Below are positions 50,962 through 60,984 of a stretch of DNA of 64,000 bases, piece after piece. The notes below the pieces were generated by a model, which saw nothing but the letters and a program-made list of their open reading frames with translations, was not told where the DNA came from and did no database searches. The DNA is from Dyadobacter sp. MSC1_007 (lineage in GTDB: Bacteria > Bacteroidota > Bacteroidia > Cytophagales > Spirosomataceae), in assembly GCF_023667495.1 (NCBI RefSeq), contig NZ_JAMOZL010000001.1:434001-498000 (forward strand), written 5' to 3'. Position 1 is the stretch's first letter. Every line of letters begins with the position of its first letter. The position numbers were made by a program, and so were the translations under genes.

Positions 50962-52587
50962 TTAGAATATAAACTTCGTGCTTAGGAAGTTCGAAGTGTC
51001 CTCGTGGACGATCTCGTTGATGAGTTGTTTGTTGGCTTCATTCATTTTGAATGCTACCAGCGAGCGGATCGAGAAGGCGCGGATGGCATCGGGGACGGAT
51101 AGTGTTCCTTCGGCACTGTCTTTCCTACCTGTGAACGGAAATACATCCGGTCCACGCTGGCATTGGGTGTTGATATTCACCCGACTTACCTGGTTTACAA
51201 GCGGGTCGATCAGTGACGCGACTTCATCTGCATTGTTACTGAAAATACTTACCTGCTGGCCGTGTGTCGATTCGATCAGGAACTCGATTGGTTCTTCGAG
51301 GTCGTCAAACGGTACCACCGGCACGATCGGGCCGAATTGCTCCTCGTGATAAAGCTTCATTTTGCTGTTAACGGGATAAACCACCGCAGGGTAAAAGAAG
51401 GAGCCTTCCGACTTTCCGCCGTTCTCATTGACGATTTTGGCGCCATGCGTTTCAGCATCGGTAATGCAGTCATTAAGATATTCGATCTTATTGGTTTCAG
51501 GAAGCGGGGTAAGCGAAACGCCTTTTTCCCAGGGCATACCAAATTTAAGTTCGGCAACCGCCGCACTGAATTTTTCAAGGAATGCATCGGCAATGCTGCG
51601 GTGTACCCACACGACTTTCAATGCAGTGCATCGCTGTCCGTTAAATGAAAGCGAACCGAGGATGATTTCTTTGACAGCCAGGTTAATGTCTGCATTCGGG
51701 GTAACTATGGCCGCATTTTTAGCATCCAGACCAAGCACTGCGCGCAACCTGTTCACTTTCGGGTGCGACTTTTTCAGTTCGTTAGCCACCTTGCTCGAAC
51801 CAATCAGAGTCAGTACATTGATCTTGCCTGATTGCATTAAACCAGGAACAATGGCGTTGCCGCGTCCGTAAATGATATTGACAACACCTTTTGGGAAACT
51901 GTCGCGGAATGCTTCCTGCAATGGGTAATGCAGCAGTGTACCGAATTTCGGGGGTTTGAAAAGTATCGTGTTGCCCATGATCAATGCGGGGATCAGGGTT
52001 GTGAAGGTCTCATTAAGCGGGTAGTTGAACGGCCCCATACAAAGCACCACGCCCAGCGGAGAACGCCTTACCTGCGCAGCAATTCCATCCACAATGTCAA
52101 AGCCCGAAGAGTCGCGATCGAGGTTTTTCAATGCGTCTATCGTGGCATATATGTATTCCACGGTGCGGTCGAACTCCTTCACCGAGTCGGCAAAGGACTT
52201 TCCGATTTCCCACATGATAAGCTTGACGATAATGTCTTTTTGCTCGATCATTTTGCCCGTGAATTGTTCCACGCAATGGATCCTCTCAGCTACACCCATC
52301 GTTGGCCATTCGCCGCGACCGTTGTTGTAAGCCTTCACGGCTGCGTCCAATGATTCTTCGGCTTCGGTTGCAGTGCATACCGGGTAGCTTCCGATGAGTT
52401 TGCGTTGCAGGCCGTCCGGGGTAGGAATGCAGATGGGCGAATACACTTCGTGCACTGGTCCGTTCCAGGTTTTCATTTCGCCATTGCTCAGATATTCGCG
52501 CTGATGGATCAACGATGGCAGGGTGTACTCCGCCGGGATGTCTTTTTCTTCAACAAAGATGTTCTTTAACGTGGAATTGAAATCCAT
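50962..52587 (-). CDS. gapN: NADP-dependent glyceraldehyde-3-phosphate dehydrogenase (non-phosphorylating)
   Basis: A 541-residue aldehyde dehydrogenase. The catalytic cysteine is in FNGQRCTALK (near residue 319) and the substrate and cofactor loops (GPFNYPLNET, KPPKFG, GSSKVA) match the GapN branch, which oxidises glyceraldehyde 3-phosphate to 3-phosphoglycerate with NADP. The usual catalytic-glutamate segment ELGGKN reads LGLDAKN here (near 287), so the glutamate is not in its standard place. Members of this Bacteroidota group have a related LGLEAKN, where the acidic residue is shifted. A terminator follows the gene and no operon partner is close. Confidence 0.85.
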   Translation of the reverse strand: MDFNSTLKNIFVEEKDIPAEYTLPSLIHQREYLSNGEMKTWNGPVHEVYSPICIPTPDGLQRKLIGSYPVCTATEAEESLDAAVKAYNNGRGEWPTMGVAERIHCVEQFTGKMIEQKDIIVKLIMWEIGKSFADSVKEFDRTVEYIYATIDALKNLDRDSSGFDIVDGIAAQVRRSPLGVVLCMGPFNYPLNETFTTLIPALIMGNTILFKPPKFGTLLHYPLQEAFRDSFPKGVVNIIYGRGNAIVPGLMQSGKINVLTLIGSSKVANELKKSHPKVNRLRAVLGLDAKNAAIVTPNADINLAVKEIILGSLSFNGQRCTALKVVWVHRSIADAFLEKFSAAVAELKFGMPWEKGVSLTPLPETNKIEYLNDCITDAETHGAKIVNENGGKSEGSFFYPAVVYPVNSKMKLYHEEQFGPIVPVVPFDDLEEPIEFLIESTHGQQVSIFSNNADEVASLIDPLVNQVSRVNINTQCQRGPDVFPFTGRKDSAEGTLSVPDAIRAFSIRSLVAFKMNEANKQLINEIVHEDTSNFLSTKFIF

Positions 52588-52697
52588 TTAGTCAAATTTT
52601 TGTGGATAAGAAATAATTAAAAAAAGCGCACTGGGGTAATGACGAAGTTTCGGCGTTATATCCTTATTAACAACTCAAAATAGATGTAAGTTTTTCA

Positions 52698-54026
52698 TTA
52701 TGTCTGGTTTCTTCTGGCCATTTTGAAGAATCTCGTCATCAAAAATATCGAAGCCATCGTCAATCCTAAAATCAATCCCAGCCACATACCCGACGCGCCC
52801 ATACCGAACGGAAAGGCCAGTACATAGCCAAACGGGATCCCGATCACCCAATAGGCAATGCCGATCAGGATGGTGGGTGTTTTGACATCTTTAATTCCCC
52901 GCAACAACCCGGCGCCGATTGCCTGGGTGCTGTCCGAAATTTGGAATACCGCGGCGAAAAGAAGCAGTAATGCAGCCAGCGCCAACACTTCGGCATTGTC
53001 GTTGAATGCTTTCGGCAACTGGTACCGGAACACGGCAAACGCAAGCGCGCAAATGGTCCCATAGATCAGCGCCGTAAGCAGCGTGCTTTTTCCTATCACA
53101 AATATTTTGGTCCAATCGCCCCGTCCAAGCGCATTGCTCACGCGGATTGAGCCCGCCTGTGCAAGGCCCATTGACACCATAAATGTTAATGAAGCGCTGC
53201 TCAATGCAATCTGGTGCGCGGCCTGCGCCACAGCCCCGAGCGTCCCGATAATGATGCCGGATACAGCAAAGGCTCCCGCTTCCATGCCAATCTGCAAGCT
53301 GCTGGGAATGCCGATATGCAACAGTTCACGCCAGGTTTGGGCTTTAAAGTGCCACTGGTTACGTCCAACAGCAATGTATTTCTCAAAAGTTTTATGTCTG
53401 AGAACCACAAAGCCCAATGCAAGGAACATACAGGTCCGGGTAATGAGCGTCGCCCAGCCCGCGCCTTCCAGTTCCAGACGGGGGAAGCCCCAGTTACCGT
53501 AAATGAGCAGCCAGTTGAGCAGGATATTGACGGGCATCCCGGCGAGCGAAAATATCATGGCCGTCCGGGTGTGTTCCAGTCCGTCCGCGAATTGCTTCAA
53601 TGTCATGAAAAGCAGCATAGGGATAATGGAAAGCCCCATCAGCCGCATAAACGGGATGGCGAGCTCGACTACTTCCGGGTCCTGTCCCAGGTTATGGAGC
53701 AGATCTTTCCCGAAGATTAAAGTCATTGAAATTGCCAGCGCTGTGAGCGCACAGAGGCAAAATCCGTTGAACAGGTAATGCGATACCAGCTGTGCATCGC
53801 GGCGCCCGTTGGCAAGTGATACCATTTGAGAAACCGAGATTGTCATGCCGATCCCGATTACGAAAGGAATGTTCATTGCATTGATAACCAGTGCGGCTGC
53901 GGCAAGTTGCTTGTAGCTGATCGCTCCTACCATCGCGCTATCAATTAGGTGGAGGGCCATTTGGGCCAGTTCTCCGATAATGATGGGAAATGCAAGTTTT
54001 AAAGTTTGTGATGCTTCGTTTTTCAT
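52698..54026 (-). CDS. MATE-family efflux transporter
   Basis: A 442-residue polytopic protein with 12 hydrophobic helices in two related halves. The first half begins LKLAFPIIIGELAQMALHLIDSAMVG, the MATE signature, and the second contains PSSLQIGMEAGAFAVSG. Members export cationic drugs, flavins or other organic compounds with sodium or protons. Start at 54026 (MKNEAS); an ORF with 14 further residues has no support. It is divergent from a TonB-type receptor gene with a 167-bp gap. Confidence 0.93.
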   Translation of the reverse strand: MKNEASQTLKLAFPIIIGELAQMALHLIDSAMVGAISYKQLAAAALVINAMNIPFVIGIGMTISVSQMVSLANGRRDAQLVSHYLFNGFCLCALTALAISMTLIFGKDLLHNLGQDPEVVELAIPFMRLMGLSIIPMLLFMTLKQFADGLEHTRTAMIFSLAGMPVNILLNWLLIYGNWGFPRLELEGAGWATLITRTCMFLALGFVVLRHKTFEKYIAVGRNQWHFKAQTWRELLHIGIPSSLQIGMEAGAFAVSGIIIGTLGAVAQAAHQIALSSASLTFMVSMGLAQAGSIRVSNALGRGDWTKIFVIGKSTLLTALIYGTICALAFAVFRYQLPKAFNDNAEVLALAALLLLFAAVFQISDSTQAIGAGLLRGIKDVKTPTILIGIAYWVIGIPFGYVLAFPFGMGASGMWLGLILGLTMASIFLMTRFFKMARRNQT

Positions 54027-54193
54027 GGATTTGTCAAGAAGTGCTAAAAAGGATGCAAAGTTAGACAAATCCGCCGCAGGGCAGGAATCTTTCTTATTAA
54101 TATATCATTACAGTAGAGTAAAACGCAGCCTTAAAACGGTTTGTATGTGTAACAATTTTTAAAGGCATATTGAAAAAACATTACAAGAAAATA

Positions 54194-56665
54194 ATGGGTA
54201 TTAAGAGCAGTTTGAAGGGCCGTTTCAGCGGTGTTATGGGGAGAAACGGGTGGATGCGGTTAGGGGTTTTAATTTTAGTGATAACTGCCGGAACCGATGC
54301 ATTCTCTCAAAGCGGAAACAAACTTAAAGTGACTGGCAAGATCATCGACGGAGCAAGCAATGCCCCGCTCGGGTATGCCAGTATCCGGTTGTTCAAATCG
54401 GCAGACAGCTCGTTCGTTTCCGGTGCTATTACTGATGAAACCGGCGGATTTATAGTGGATATTGCTGCCGGCTCTTATTATGCATTATCTGAATTTATTG
54501 GATATAAACCACAATTTACACCCGGAATCCGGCTTACTGCCGCCAATTCTCCGCTCGATCTGGGAACGATCAAAGTGGCTGCTTCGGCGAAAACGCTGGA
54601 CGAAGTGACGGTTCAGGCGGAAAAGAGCTCGATGGAGTTGTCGCTGGATAAAAAGATCTTTAACGTCGGCAAAGACCTCGCTAATGCGGGTGGGACGGCC
54701 GTCGATATCCTTACCAATGTTCCTTCGGTGGCGGTGGATGTGGAAGGAAATGTAAGTTTACGGGGAAGTGGCAATGTACGTATATTGATCGACGGAAAAC
54801 CTTCCGGGCTGGTTAGTATCAAGGGTGCGAGTGGATTAGCCCAATTGCAGGGCAGTATGATCGATCGGGTTGAAATTATAACTAATCCATCTGCGCGTTA
54901 TGAGGCAGAAGGAATGGGTGGGGTTATTAATATTGTTTTAAAGAAAGAAAGAAAAGAGGGCTTTAATGGCTCATTTGATATTATTACCGGTCATCCAACC
55001 AATTTCGGAGGAGCGGCTAATGTGAACTACCGGCGCAAAAACCTGAATTTCTTCATCAACTACACGATGTCTTACCGCAATACACCCGGGAAGAATTTTG
55101 TGTACCAGGAATTGTTTAGAAATGACTCGACTTTCATTATGGAGCGGGATATGAAGAGCAACCTGAAAGGGATGGCGAACAGCGCTCGCGGTGGTATTGA
55201 TTATTATTTCAATGCAAAAAACGTCCTCACAGGTGCTTATACGTGGCGTACGAGTAAGGGAAAGCGGTTTTCGACGCTCAACTACCGCGATTATCTGTCA
55301 AGCCTGGACAATATGACCAGCTACACTTATCGTACGCAGGATGAGACGGAAACGGAGCCTAACTCCGAGTACGCATTGACTTACAAAAAAACATTTAACA
55401 GAAAAGGACAGGAATTTACAGCCGATGTGCGGTATCTGGATAACTGGGAGGATTCGGACCAGTATTATCGTGAAAATGTGTACAAGCCGGACGGAAGTCC
55501 GTCAGGAATTCCGCCGCTTTTGCAGCGTGCCGTGAACTACGAAACGGAAAAGCAGTTACTTTTCCAGGTAGACTACATTCACCCTTTTGGAAAGGACGGT
55601 AAGATAGAGGCAGGAGCAAGGAGCAGTTCGCGTGATATGACCAACGACTACACTGTTACCCAGCAGAACAGCGACGGGGGGTGGATCACATTACCCGGGC
55701 TGACGAACGATTTTCTTTACGAGGAAAATATCAATGCGGCTTATGGTATGATCGGAAATAAGACAGGGAAATTCTCTTATCAGGGAGGTGTTCGCGCGGA
55801 ATGGACGGGCGTGACCACAACTTTGAAACAAACCAATGAAGTGAATGACCGGAAATATGCCAATTTCTTCCCAAGCGTGCATGTGACCTATGATTTTGCG
55901 AAGCAGAATGCCTTTCAGCTGAGTTACAGCCGTCGCGTACGCAGGCCGCAGTACAACGATTTGACGCCATTTGCGACTTATAGCGATAACCGTAATTATT
56001 GGAGCGGCAATCCGGACCTCAATCCAGAGTTTACCAACGCATTTGAACTCGGGCACATCAAATATATGTCGAAAGGTTCGCTGACCTCCTCGGTTTATTA
56101 CAGGCATACCAATGGGAAGATTACCAGCATTCGTCGCGTACAGGATGATGGAAGCTCATATACACGCCCGGAAAACCTGGGCACGGAAGACGCTTACGGT
56201 GCCGAGTTCACCAGCTCCTTTACACCTTATCAATGGTGGAAGCTCGATGCGAGTGCTAACTTTTTCAGGGCCATTACCGACGGGACCGGACTTGATGAAC
56301 AGTTTAAAAGTGATACATATAGTTTGTTTGTGCGTGCAATGTCCCGCATTACACTCTGGAAAACGACCGATGTGCAGCTGAGAGGCAATTATGAGGCCCC
56401 GCAACAGACGCCGCAGGGAAGGCGGAAAGCATTGGCAACCCTTGATCTCGCTGCAACACGTGACATTCTCAAAAACAATGGAACGCTGACGCTCAGTGTT
56501 ATTGATGTGTTCAATTCGCGCCGTTACCGGTCCATTACGGAAGGTGCCAATTTTTATGCACGCAACAGCTCTCAGGGCAGGTTACGGCAGATCAATCTTA
56601 CATTAAATTACCGTTTGCACCAGGCCAAAAAGAAACCAAAAGAGAGCCTGGAAGGCGAATTTTAA
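54194..56665 (+). CDS. outer-membrane beta-barrel (OMP_b-brl_3-type) TonB-like receptor
   Basis: An 823-residue outer-membrane protein. Start at 54194 (ATG, MGIKSS) preferred to a TTG at 54170. The signal segment ends around DAFSQ (about 38). A CarboxypepD-regulatory-like domain (about 44-135, VTGKIIDGASNAPLGYASI) is followed by a plug (DEVTVQAEKSSMELSLDKKI; VRILIDGKP; GGVINIVLKKER) and a barrel to the end (NYRLH). It belongs with the barrel proteins related to TonB receptors but lacks a clear SusC signature. The substrate is unknown and no SusD partner is next to it. Confidence 0.88.
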   Translation: MGIKSSLKGRFSGVMGRNGWMRLGVLILVITAGTDAFSQSGNKLKVTGKIIDGASNAPLGYASIRLFKSADSSFVSGAITDETGGFIVDIAAGSYYALSEFIGYKPQFTPGIRLTAANSPLDLGTIKVAASAKTLDEVTVQAEKSSMELSLDKKIFNVGKDLANAGGTAVDILTNVPSVAVDVEGNVSLRGSGNVRILIDGKPSGLVSIKGASGLAQLQGSMIDRVEIITNPSARYEAEGMGGVINIVLKKERKEGFNGSFDIITGHPTNFGGAANVNYRRKNLNFFINYTMSYRNTPGKNFVYQELFRNDSTFIMERDMKSNLKGMANSARGGIDYYFNAKNVLTGAYTWRTSKGKRFSTLNYRDYLSSLDNMTSYTYRTQDETETEPNSEYALTYKKTFNRKGQEFTADVRYLDNWEDSDQYYRENVYKPDGSPSGIPPLLQRAVNYETEKQLLFQVDYIHPFGKDGKIEAGARSSSRDMTNDYTVTQQNSDGGWITLPGLTNDFLYEENINAAYGMIGNKTGKFSYQGGVRAEWTGVTTTLKQTNEVNDRKYANFFPSVHVTYDFAKQNAFQLSYSRRVRRPQYNDLTPFATYSDNRNYWSGNPDLNPEFTNAFELGHIKYMSKGSLTSSVYYRHTNGKITSIRRVQDDGSSYTRPENLGTEDAYGAEFTSSFTPYQWWKLDASANFFRAITDGTGLDEQFKSDTYSLFVRAMSRITLWKTTDVQLRGNYEAPQQTPQGRRKALATLDLAATRDILKNNGTLTLSVIDVFNSRRYRSITEGANFYARNSSQGRLRQINLTLNYRLHQAKKKPKESLEGEF

Positions 56666-56808
56666 TGCTTTTTAATTTCAGGAAGCCGGTTTTATTTTTT
56701 ACCTTGTATATTCTAACTGATAGATCGTGGCGCTACTTTACCTGGATTAGGTTGAATGATTGGGGTAACGTTTATGTTAAGTCTACTTTGAATACTTAAT
56801 TTTGGGTT

Positions 56809-57258
56809 ATGAGCACAAAACCGAATAAATCTATTTTCCTGGCCGATGACGACGAAGACGACTGCATGTTGTTCGAAGACGCGCTCAGGGAGGTTAGCAC
56901 TACAACGGAACTCTTAACGGCCAACGATGGTGTCGAACTGATGAATCTGATGGAGACGACAGTGCCGCCTCCGCCGGATGTTATATTCCTGGATTTGAAT
57001 ATGCCCAGAAAGAATGGTTTCGAATGCCTGGAACAGATCAGAAAGACAAAAGCGTGGGAGCATATTCCCGTAGTTATATTTTCTACCACCGGCCAGGAAG
57101 AAATGGTCAGAAAGGTGCATGAAAAAGGAGCGAATTTTTTTATCAGGAAGCCGGGTTCATTTCTTAAGCTGAAACAAGCTATCAAACAGATCCTGGATAT
57201 TGACTGGACCAAGCATAGCTGGAAGCCGGCACCAGAGAACTTTTATTGCCAATATTGA
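56809..57258 (+). CDS. CheY-like response regulator
   Basis: A 149-residue single-domain receiver: acidic pocket ADDDEDD (12-18), phospho-acceptor D62 in FLDLNMPRKNGFE, S/T site in FSTTGQEE and lysine in RKPGS. The type (long loop before the phospho-site, IPVVIFSTT) is common in Bacteroidota next to PAS kinases. The next gene is a four-PAS histidine kinase 56 bp downstream, the likely partner. Confidence 0.9.
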   Translation: MSTKPNKSIFLADDDEDDCMLFEDALREVSTTTELLTANDGVELMNLMETTVPPPPDVIFLDLNMPRKNGFECLEQIRKTKAWEHIPVVIFSTTGQEEMVRKVHEKGANFFIRKPGSFLKLKQAIKQILDIDWTKHSWKPAPENFYCQY

Positions 57259-57314
57259 TTTTTCCTGACTGGTTCGCTGCTTATTTTTGAAAGTATCTTC
57301 TTAGGCATATTAAG

Positions 57315-59705
57315 GTGAACAAATCCAGCGATCCCGGACAGCGTACGTCTGAACACACCCAAACATCCTTTCAGGCCGGCCCGCGATCCGGCGACAGCGA
57401 AAGTAAGTTTCGCAACACCATGAGACAGGCCCCTGTGGCCATGGCTATCTTGCGTGGCGAGGACTTTGTCGTGGAAATGGCCAATGATTCCTACCTGAAT
57501 GTCGTAGACCGCACTGAAGAAGAGCTTGTCGGGAAACCGCTGTTTGTCGGATTACCGGAGGTGCGGGAATATGTGGAGCCTATTCTGATCAATGTCTTGA
57601 AAACGGGCATTGCCTATCACGGCTATGAGTTCGAAGTCATGCTTCGCCGTTTCGGGCAGTTACAACAATGCTACTTCAATTTTGTATACCAACCTCTTTT
57701 CGAAGACTCAGACGAAGCGTCGGGAATCATTGTGGTTGCCACGGAGGTGACGCAACAAGTTCTTTCCAAGGAAGGTCTGCAACGAAGCGAAAGCCAGTTC
57801 CGGAATCTGGTAACACAGTCGCAATTCGCAAAGGCCATTTTCAAAGGGCCCGAGTTCGTGATCAGCATCGCAAATGAAAGCATGCTGACGATATGGAGGC
57901 GGAAACTGGATGACGTCATCGGGAGGAAGCTGCTGGATGTTTTTCCCGAGCTTAATGACCAGAAATTCACTGGCATTCTACGGGAAGTTTATCAAAATGG
58001 TAAGCTATATCGCGAAAATGAAGCGCTCGTGTACTTTGACGGCCCGGATGGCATCCGTGAGCATTACCTGGATTACCAGTATGCGCCGATGTTCGAGCTC
58101 GATGGAAGTGTTTCGGCGATCATGGCGTCTATCAACGACGTAACCGATAAGGTAAAGCTCAGACAGCAATTTTCCGAGACTGCGGACCGCCTTTCCCTCG
58201 CAACCGACGGCACGAAGCTGGCAACCTGGGACCTCAATCTGCTGACCAGGGAAATCATCTATTCGGGCAGGCTTGCGACTATTTTTGGATACAATGAAAC
58301 CGATATTCTGACGCACGAAGAGCTTCGCGCGCACGTCCACCCGGACGACCGGTACGCGATCGTTGAAAAAGCATTTGAGCAAGCACTGGTTTCGGGCAAC
58401 TATTATTACGAGGCAAGAATAATTCACAGCGACCAATCCATCCATTGGATCAGGACCCAAGGGAGGGTGTTTTACGGGGATGACGGCGTGCCTAACAGAA
58501 TGCTGGGCACAATGATGGACGTCACTGATCAAAAGGAATCGGAACTCGCGCTGACGGCCAGCGAAAGTAAATTCCGCGCTTTGGCAGATTCAATGCCGCA
58601 GTTTGTGTGGACGTCCAATACGCAGGGCCGTCTCAGCTACTTCAACCGATCTATGGTAGATTATTCCGGCATGGTACCCGAGCAAATCGACGGAGAGGGT
58701 TGGCTGCAAATGGTGCATCCGGATGACCGTGGCGGATATTTGGGCATATGGGCAGCTGCCAGAAGGGAAGGGACGGATTTTGTCTTTGAACATCGCCTGA
58801 GACGGTTCGACGGGGAATACAGGTGGCATCAAAGTCGCGCAATCGCACAGTACGATGTCAATGGCAACATACAGATGTGGGTAGGCACCAGCTCGGATAT
58901 CCACGACAGTAAAATGTTTATTGATCAGCTTGAATCGAAAGTGCAGCAACGCACCCGCGAACTGACCATTGTGAACAATGAACTTGTAAGGACCAATATG
59001 GAGCTTGCACAGTTCGCGTACGTCGCCAGCCATGATTTGCAGGAACCTTTGCGGAAAATTCAGACTTTCGCGACGCGCATTCTTGAAACGGAAAGCCAGA
59101 ATTTGTCGGAACGGGGCAGGGATTATTTCAAACGAATGCAGGCATCGTCGACACGCATGCAGCAGTTAATTGTTGACCTGCTCGCTTTTTCGAGAGCGAA
59201 TGTAGCAGAGAAACTGCTGGAACGCGCGGATTTGAATGTGGTTTTGCAGCATGTGAAAGATCAGCTCGGTGATGTTATTTTGTCCAAAAACGCAGTAGTC
59301 GTGAGCGACGTTTTACCGGTCAGGGCTGTGATCGTCTACCAGTTTGAACAGCTATTCATGAACCTGATAGCTAATGCGCTCAAATTCACCAGGCCGGACA
59401 GCGTGCCGAGGATCGAAATTCGAACGGGCGAAATGCGTGGTGCGGATATTCCGCTTGCGGAGGCCGATCCTGCATTAACCTATCGTTTTATATCTTTTTC
59501 GGACAATGGTATCGGCTTTGAACCCTATTTCAAGGACCGTATTTTTCAGGTATTCCAAAGATTGCATAGCCGGAGTGCGTATGAAGGGACGGGCATTGGT
59601 TTGGCTATCTGCAAGAAAATTGTAGAAAATCATAACGGCTTGATCGATGCAATAGGAACGCCGGGTCTGGGGTCAACATTTATCGTTTATTTACCTGAGG
59701 AGTGA
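57315..59705 (+). CDS. four-PAS histidine kinase
   Basis: A 796-residue soluble sensor kinase with GTG start at 57315 (MNKSSD); the next ATG would remove the first PAS domain's edge. PAS domains lie at about 33-140, 155-270, 285-400 and 410-525, joined by ESQF/ESKF linkers (SESKFRALADSMPQF). A coiled coil (about 530-565) leads to the DHp with YVASHDLQEPLRK, a phytochrome-type H-box, then HATPase_c (about 655-795) with NALKF, DNGIGF and GTGIGLAI. No receiver is fused; the receiver at 56809 is probably its partner. No membrane helix, so signals must be internal or from diffusible molecules such as oxygen or light cofactors, which is inference. Confidence 0.9.
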   Translation: MNKSSDPGQRTSEHTQTSFQAGPRSGDSESKFRNTMRQAPVAMAILRGEDFVVEMANDSYLNVVDRTEEELVGKPLFVGLPEVREYVEPILINVLKTGIAYHGYEFEVMLRRFGQLQQCYFNFVYQPLFEDSDEASGIIVVATEVTQQVLSKEGLQRSESQFRNLVTQSQFAKAIFKGPEFVISIANESMLTIWRRKLDDVIGRKLLDVFPELNDQKFTGILREVYQNGKLYRENEALVYFDGPDGIREHYLDYQYAPMFELDGSVSAIMASINDVTDKVKLRQQFSETADRLSLATDGTKLATWDLNLLTREIIYSGRLATIFGYNETDILTHEELRAHVHPDDRYAIVEKAFEQALVSGNYYYEARIIHSDQSIHWIRTQGRVFYGDDGVPNRMLGTMMDVTDQKESELALTASESKFRALADSMPQFVWTSNTQGRLSYFNRSMVDYSGMVPEQIDGEGWLQMVHPDDRGGYLGIWAAARREGTDFVFEHRLRRFDGEYRWHQSRAIAQYDVNGNIQMWVGTSSDIHDSKMFIDQLESKVQQRTRELTIVNNELVRTNMELAQFAYVASHDLQEPLRKIQTFATRILETESQNLSERGRDYFKRMQASSTRMQQLIVDLLAFSRANVAEKLLERADLNVVLQHVKDQLGDVILSKNAVVVSDVLPVRAVIVYQFEQLFMNLIANALKFTRPDSVPRIEIRTGEMRGADIPLAEADPALTYRFISFSDNGIGFEPYFKDRIFQVFQRLHSRSAYEGTGIGLAICKKIVENHNGLIDAIGTPGLGSTFIVYLPEE

Positions 59706-59709
59706 AACA

Positions 59710-60582
59710 TCAGCGTTCACTGGCGCCCGCATTTCGTCCGCGCGTATAAGTGATAGCGATACCCGCAAGGATGATCAGGCCACCTACAACCATTTGCAAA
59801 GTAATTTCTTCTCCAATGAATGCCCAGGCGATGATACCTGTGACGATTGCCTGGCTCAACAAGCTCAGAGAAACCCTTTTAGCATCCATTTTTTTGACGG
59901 CATAGCTAATCGTCAGCCACCCGACCAATTGGCAGATCAGCCCCTGGATCACAAAAACACCCCAGATAACCGGCTCAAAACCGCCTGTCGGCTGGTCGAA
60001 AAACAAGCATATCAATAGCAGATAAAGGCTCGACACAGCCATGCTGATCGTCATAAAACTGACGATGTCAATGCGGTTCAGGACGGTTTTGCTGATGAGC
60101 ATATAGGTAGCATACAATACGCCGGACAACACTGCCAGACCAAAACCCTTATCGAAACGCATTGCGGTAAAGGCATCGACCCCGATGAGCACCACCATTC
60201 CTACAAGTGCAACCACTGTACCGATCCAGAACCGGGAGTGAGGTTTATCAGGTAAAAACAAAAAAGTACCCACACCCACCCATACAGGCGAGAGGTTGGT
60301 GAGCAATGTGGCTTGTGTTGCATTGGAATAATGAATGGACAGATTCCAAACGGCAATATCGGTGGCGAAAATAATGCCGCAAAGCACGATCGGTAACCAT
60401 AATGCCTTGCCTGGCATTGTAAATTTCTTCCTGATCAGCACGTATGGCAACAGGAACAGCAGTCCGAAAAACATACGGTAAAATGCCGATGAAATACCCG
60501 AAACCGGTGCCCATTTAACCAGCACTGGGAAAATGCTGATGCTGATGATGCCGATAATCAGGTTAATGCGGGGATTTGACAT
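59710..60582 (-). CDS. EamA/DMT-family transporter
   Basis: A 290-residue protein with ten hydrophobic helices in two EamA repeats. The start at 60582 (MSNPRINLIIG) gives the family length; a much longer frame upstream is basic and unlike the family. The repeats carry VLKW.. and GEEITLQMVVGGLIIL near the end. Substrate unknown. The stop is 4 bp from the stop of the kinase gene (convergent) and the start is 51 bp from a divergent DUF1801 gene. Confidence 0.9.
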   Translation of the reverse strand: MSNPRINLIIGIISISIFPVLVKWAPVSGISSAFYRMFFGLLFLLPYVLIRKKFTMPGKALWLPIVLCGIIFATDIAVWNLSIHYSNATQATLLTNLSPVWVGVGTFLFLPDKPHSRFWIGTVVALVGMVVLIGVDAFTAMRFDKGFGLAVLSGVLYATYMLISKTVLNRIDIVSFMTISMAVSSLYLLLICLFFDQPTGGFEPVIWGVFVIQGLICQLVGWLTISYAVKKMDAKRVSLSLLSQAIVTGIIAWAFIGEEITLQMVVGGLIILAGIAITYTRGRNAGASER

Positions 60583-60633
60583 AAATAGGATAAATTCAGG
60601 ACAAAGATAACGAATCATCAAAACCCGGAGACA

Positions 60634-60984
60634 TTGCGAGAAATAGACCTGTATTTCATGGATAAACCCGAACCGGCCAGAAGTTGTATGCTGGCACTCA
60701 GGCATATGATACTCGCATTTGATCCGCAGGTGAAGGAAGACTGGCAGTATCACATGCCGTTTTACAAATACGGGAAAAAGCGTTTGTGTTACATTTGGCA
60801 GGAAAAGAAAACGGGCCGCCCGTATGTGGGCATTGTGGATGGTTATCTGCTGAACCACCCGCTACTCTTAGCCGAAAAACGTTCTAGAATGAAGATATTG
60901 CTAGTGGAGCCGTCAGAGGATCTGCCCGAAGAACTGATCCGTGAAATCTTAGGAATGGCAGTTGCTAATCTACATCTTCGATAA
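60634..60984 (+). CDS. DUF1801-family protein
   Basis: A 116-residue soluble protein whose DPQVKEDWQYHMPFYKYGKKRL stretch (about 30-52; quoted in short form DPQVKEDWQYHMPFY) is the core of the YdhG/DUF1801 family. The start is TTG at 60634, which keeps the family's N-terminal (I..Y..PEP) part; ATG at 60658 would trim eight residues. The 3' end overlaps the convergent ywbE gene by 20 bp. Function unknown. Confidence 0.75.
   Translation: MREIDLYFMDKPEPARSCMLALRHMILAFDPQVKEDWQYHMPFYKYGKKRLCYIWQEKKTGRPYVGIVDGYLLNHPLLLAEKRSRMKILLVEPSEDLPEELIREILGMAVANLHLR

Noticed and set aside
59710-60858. 382-residue version of the EamA transporter
   Set aside because: The first 92 residues are not membrane-like and overlap the DUF1801 gene; MSNPRINL at 60582 gives the normal family length.
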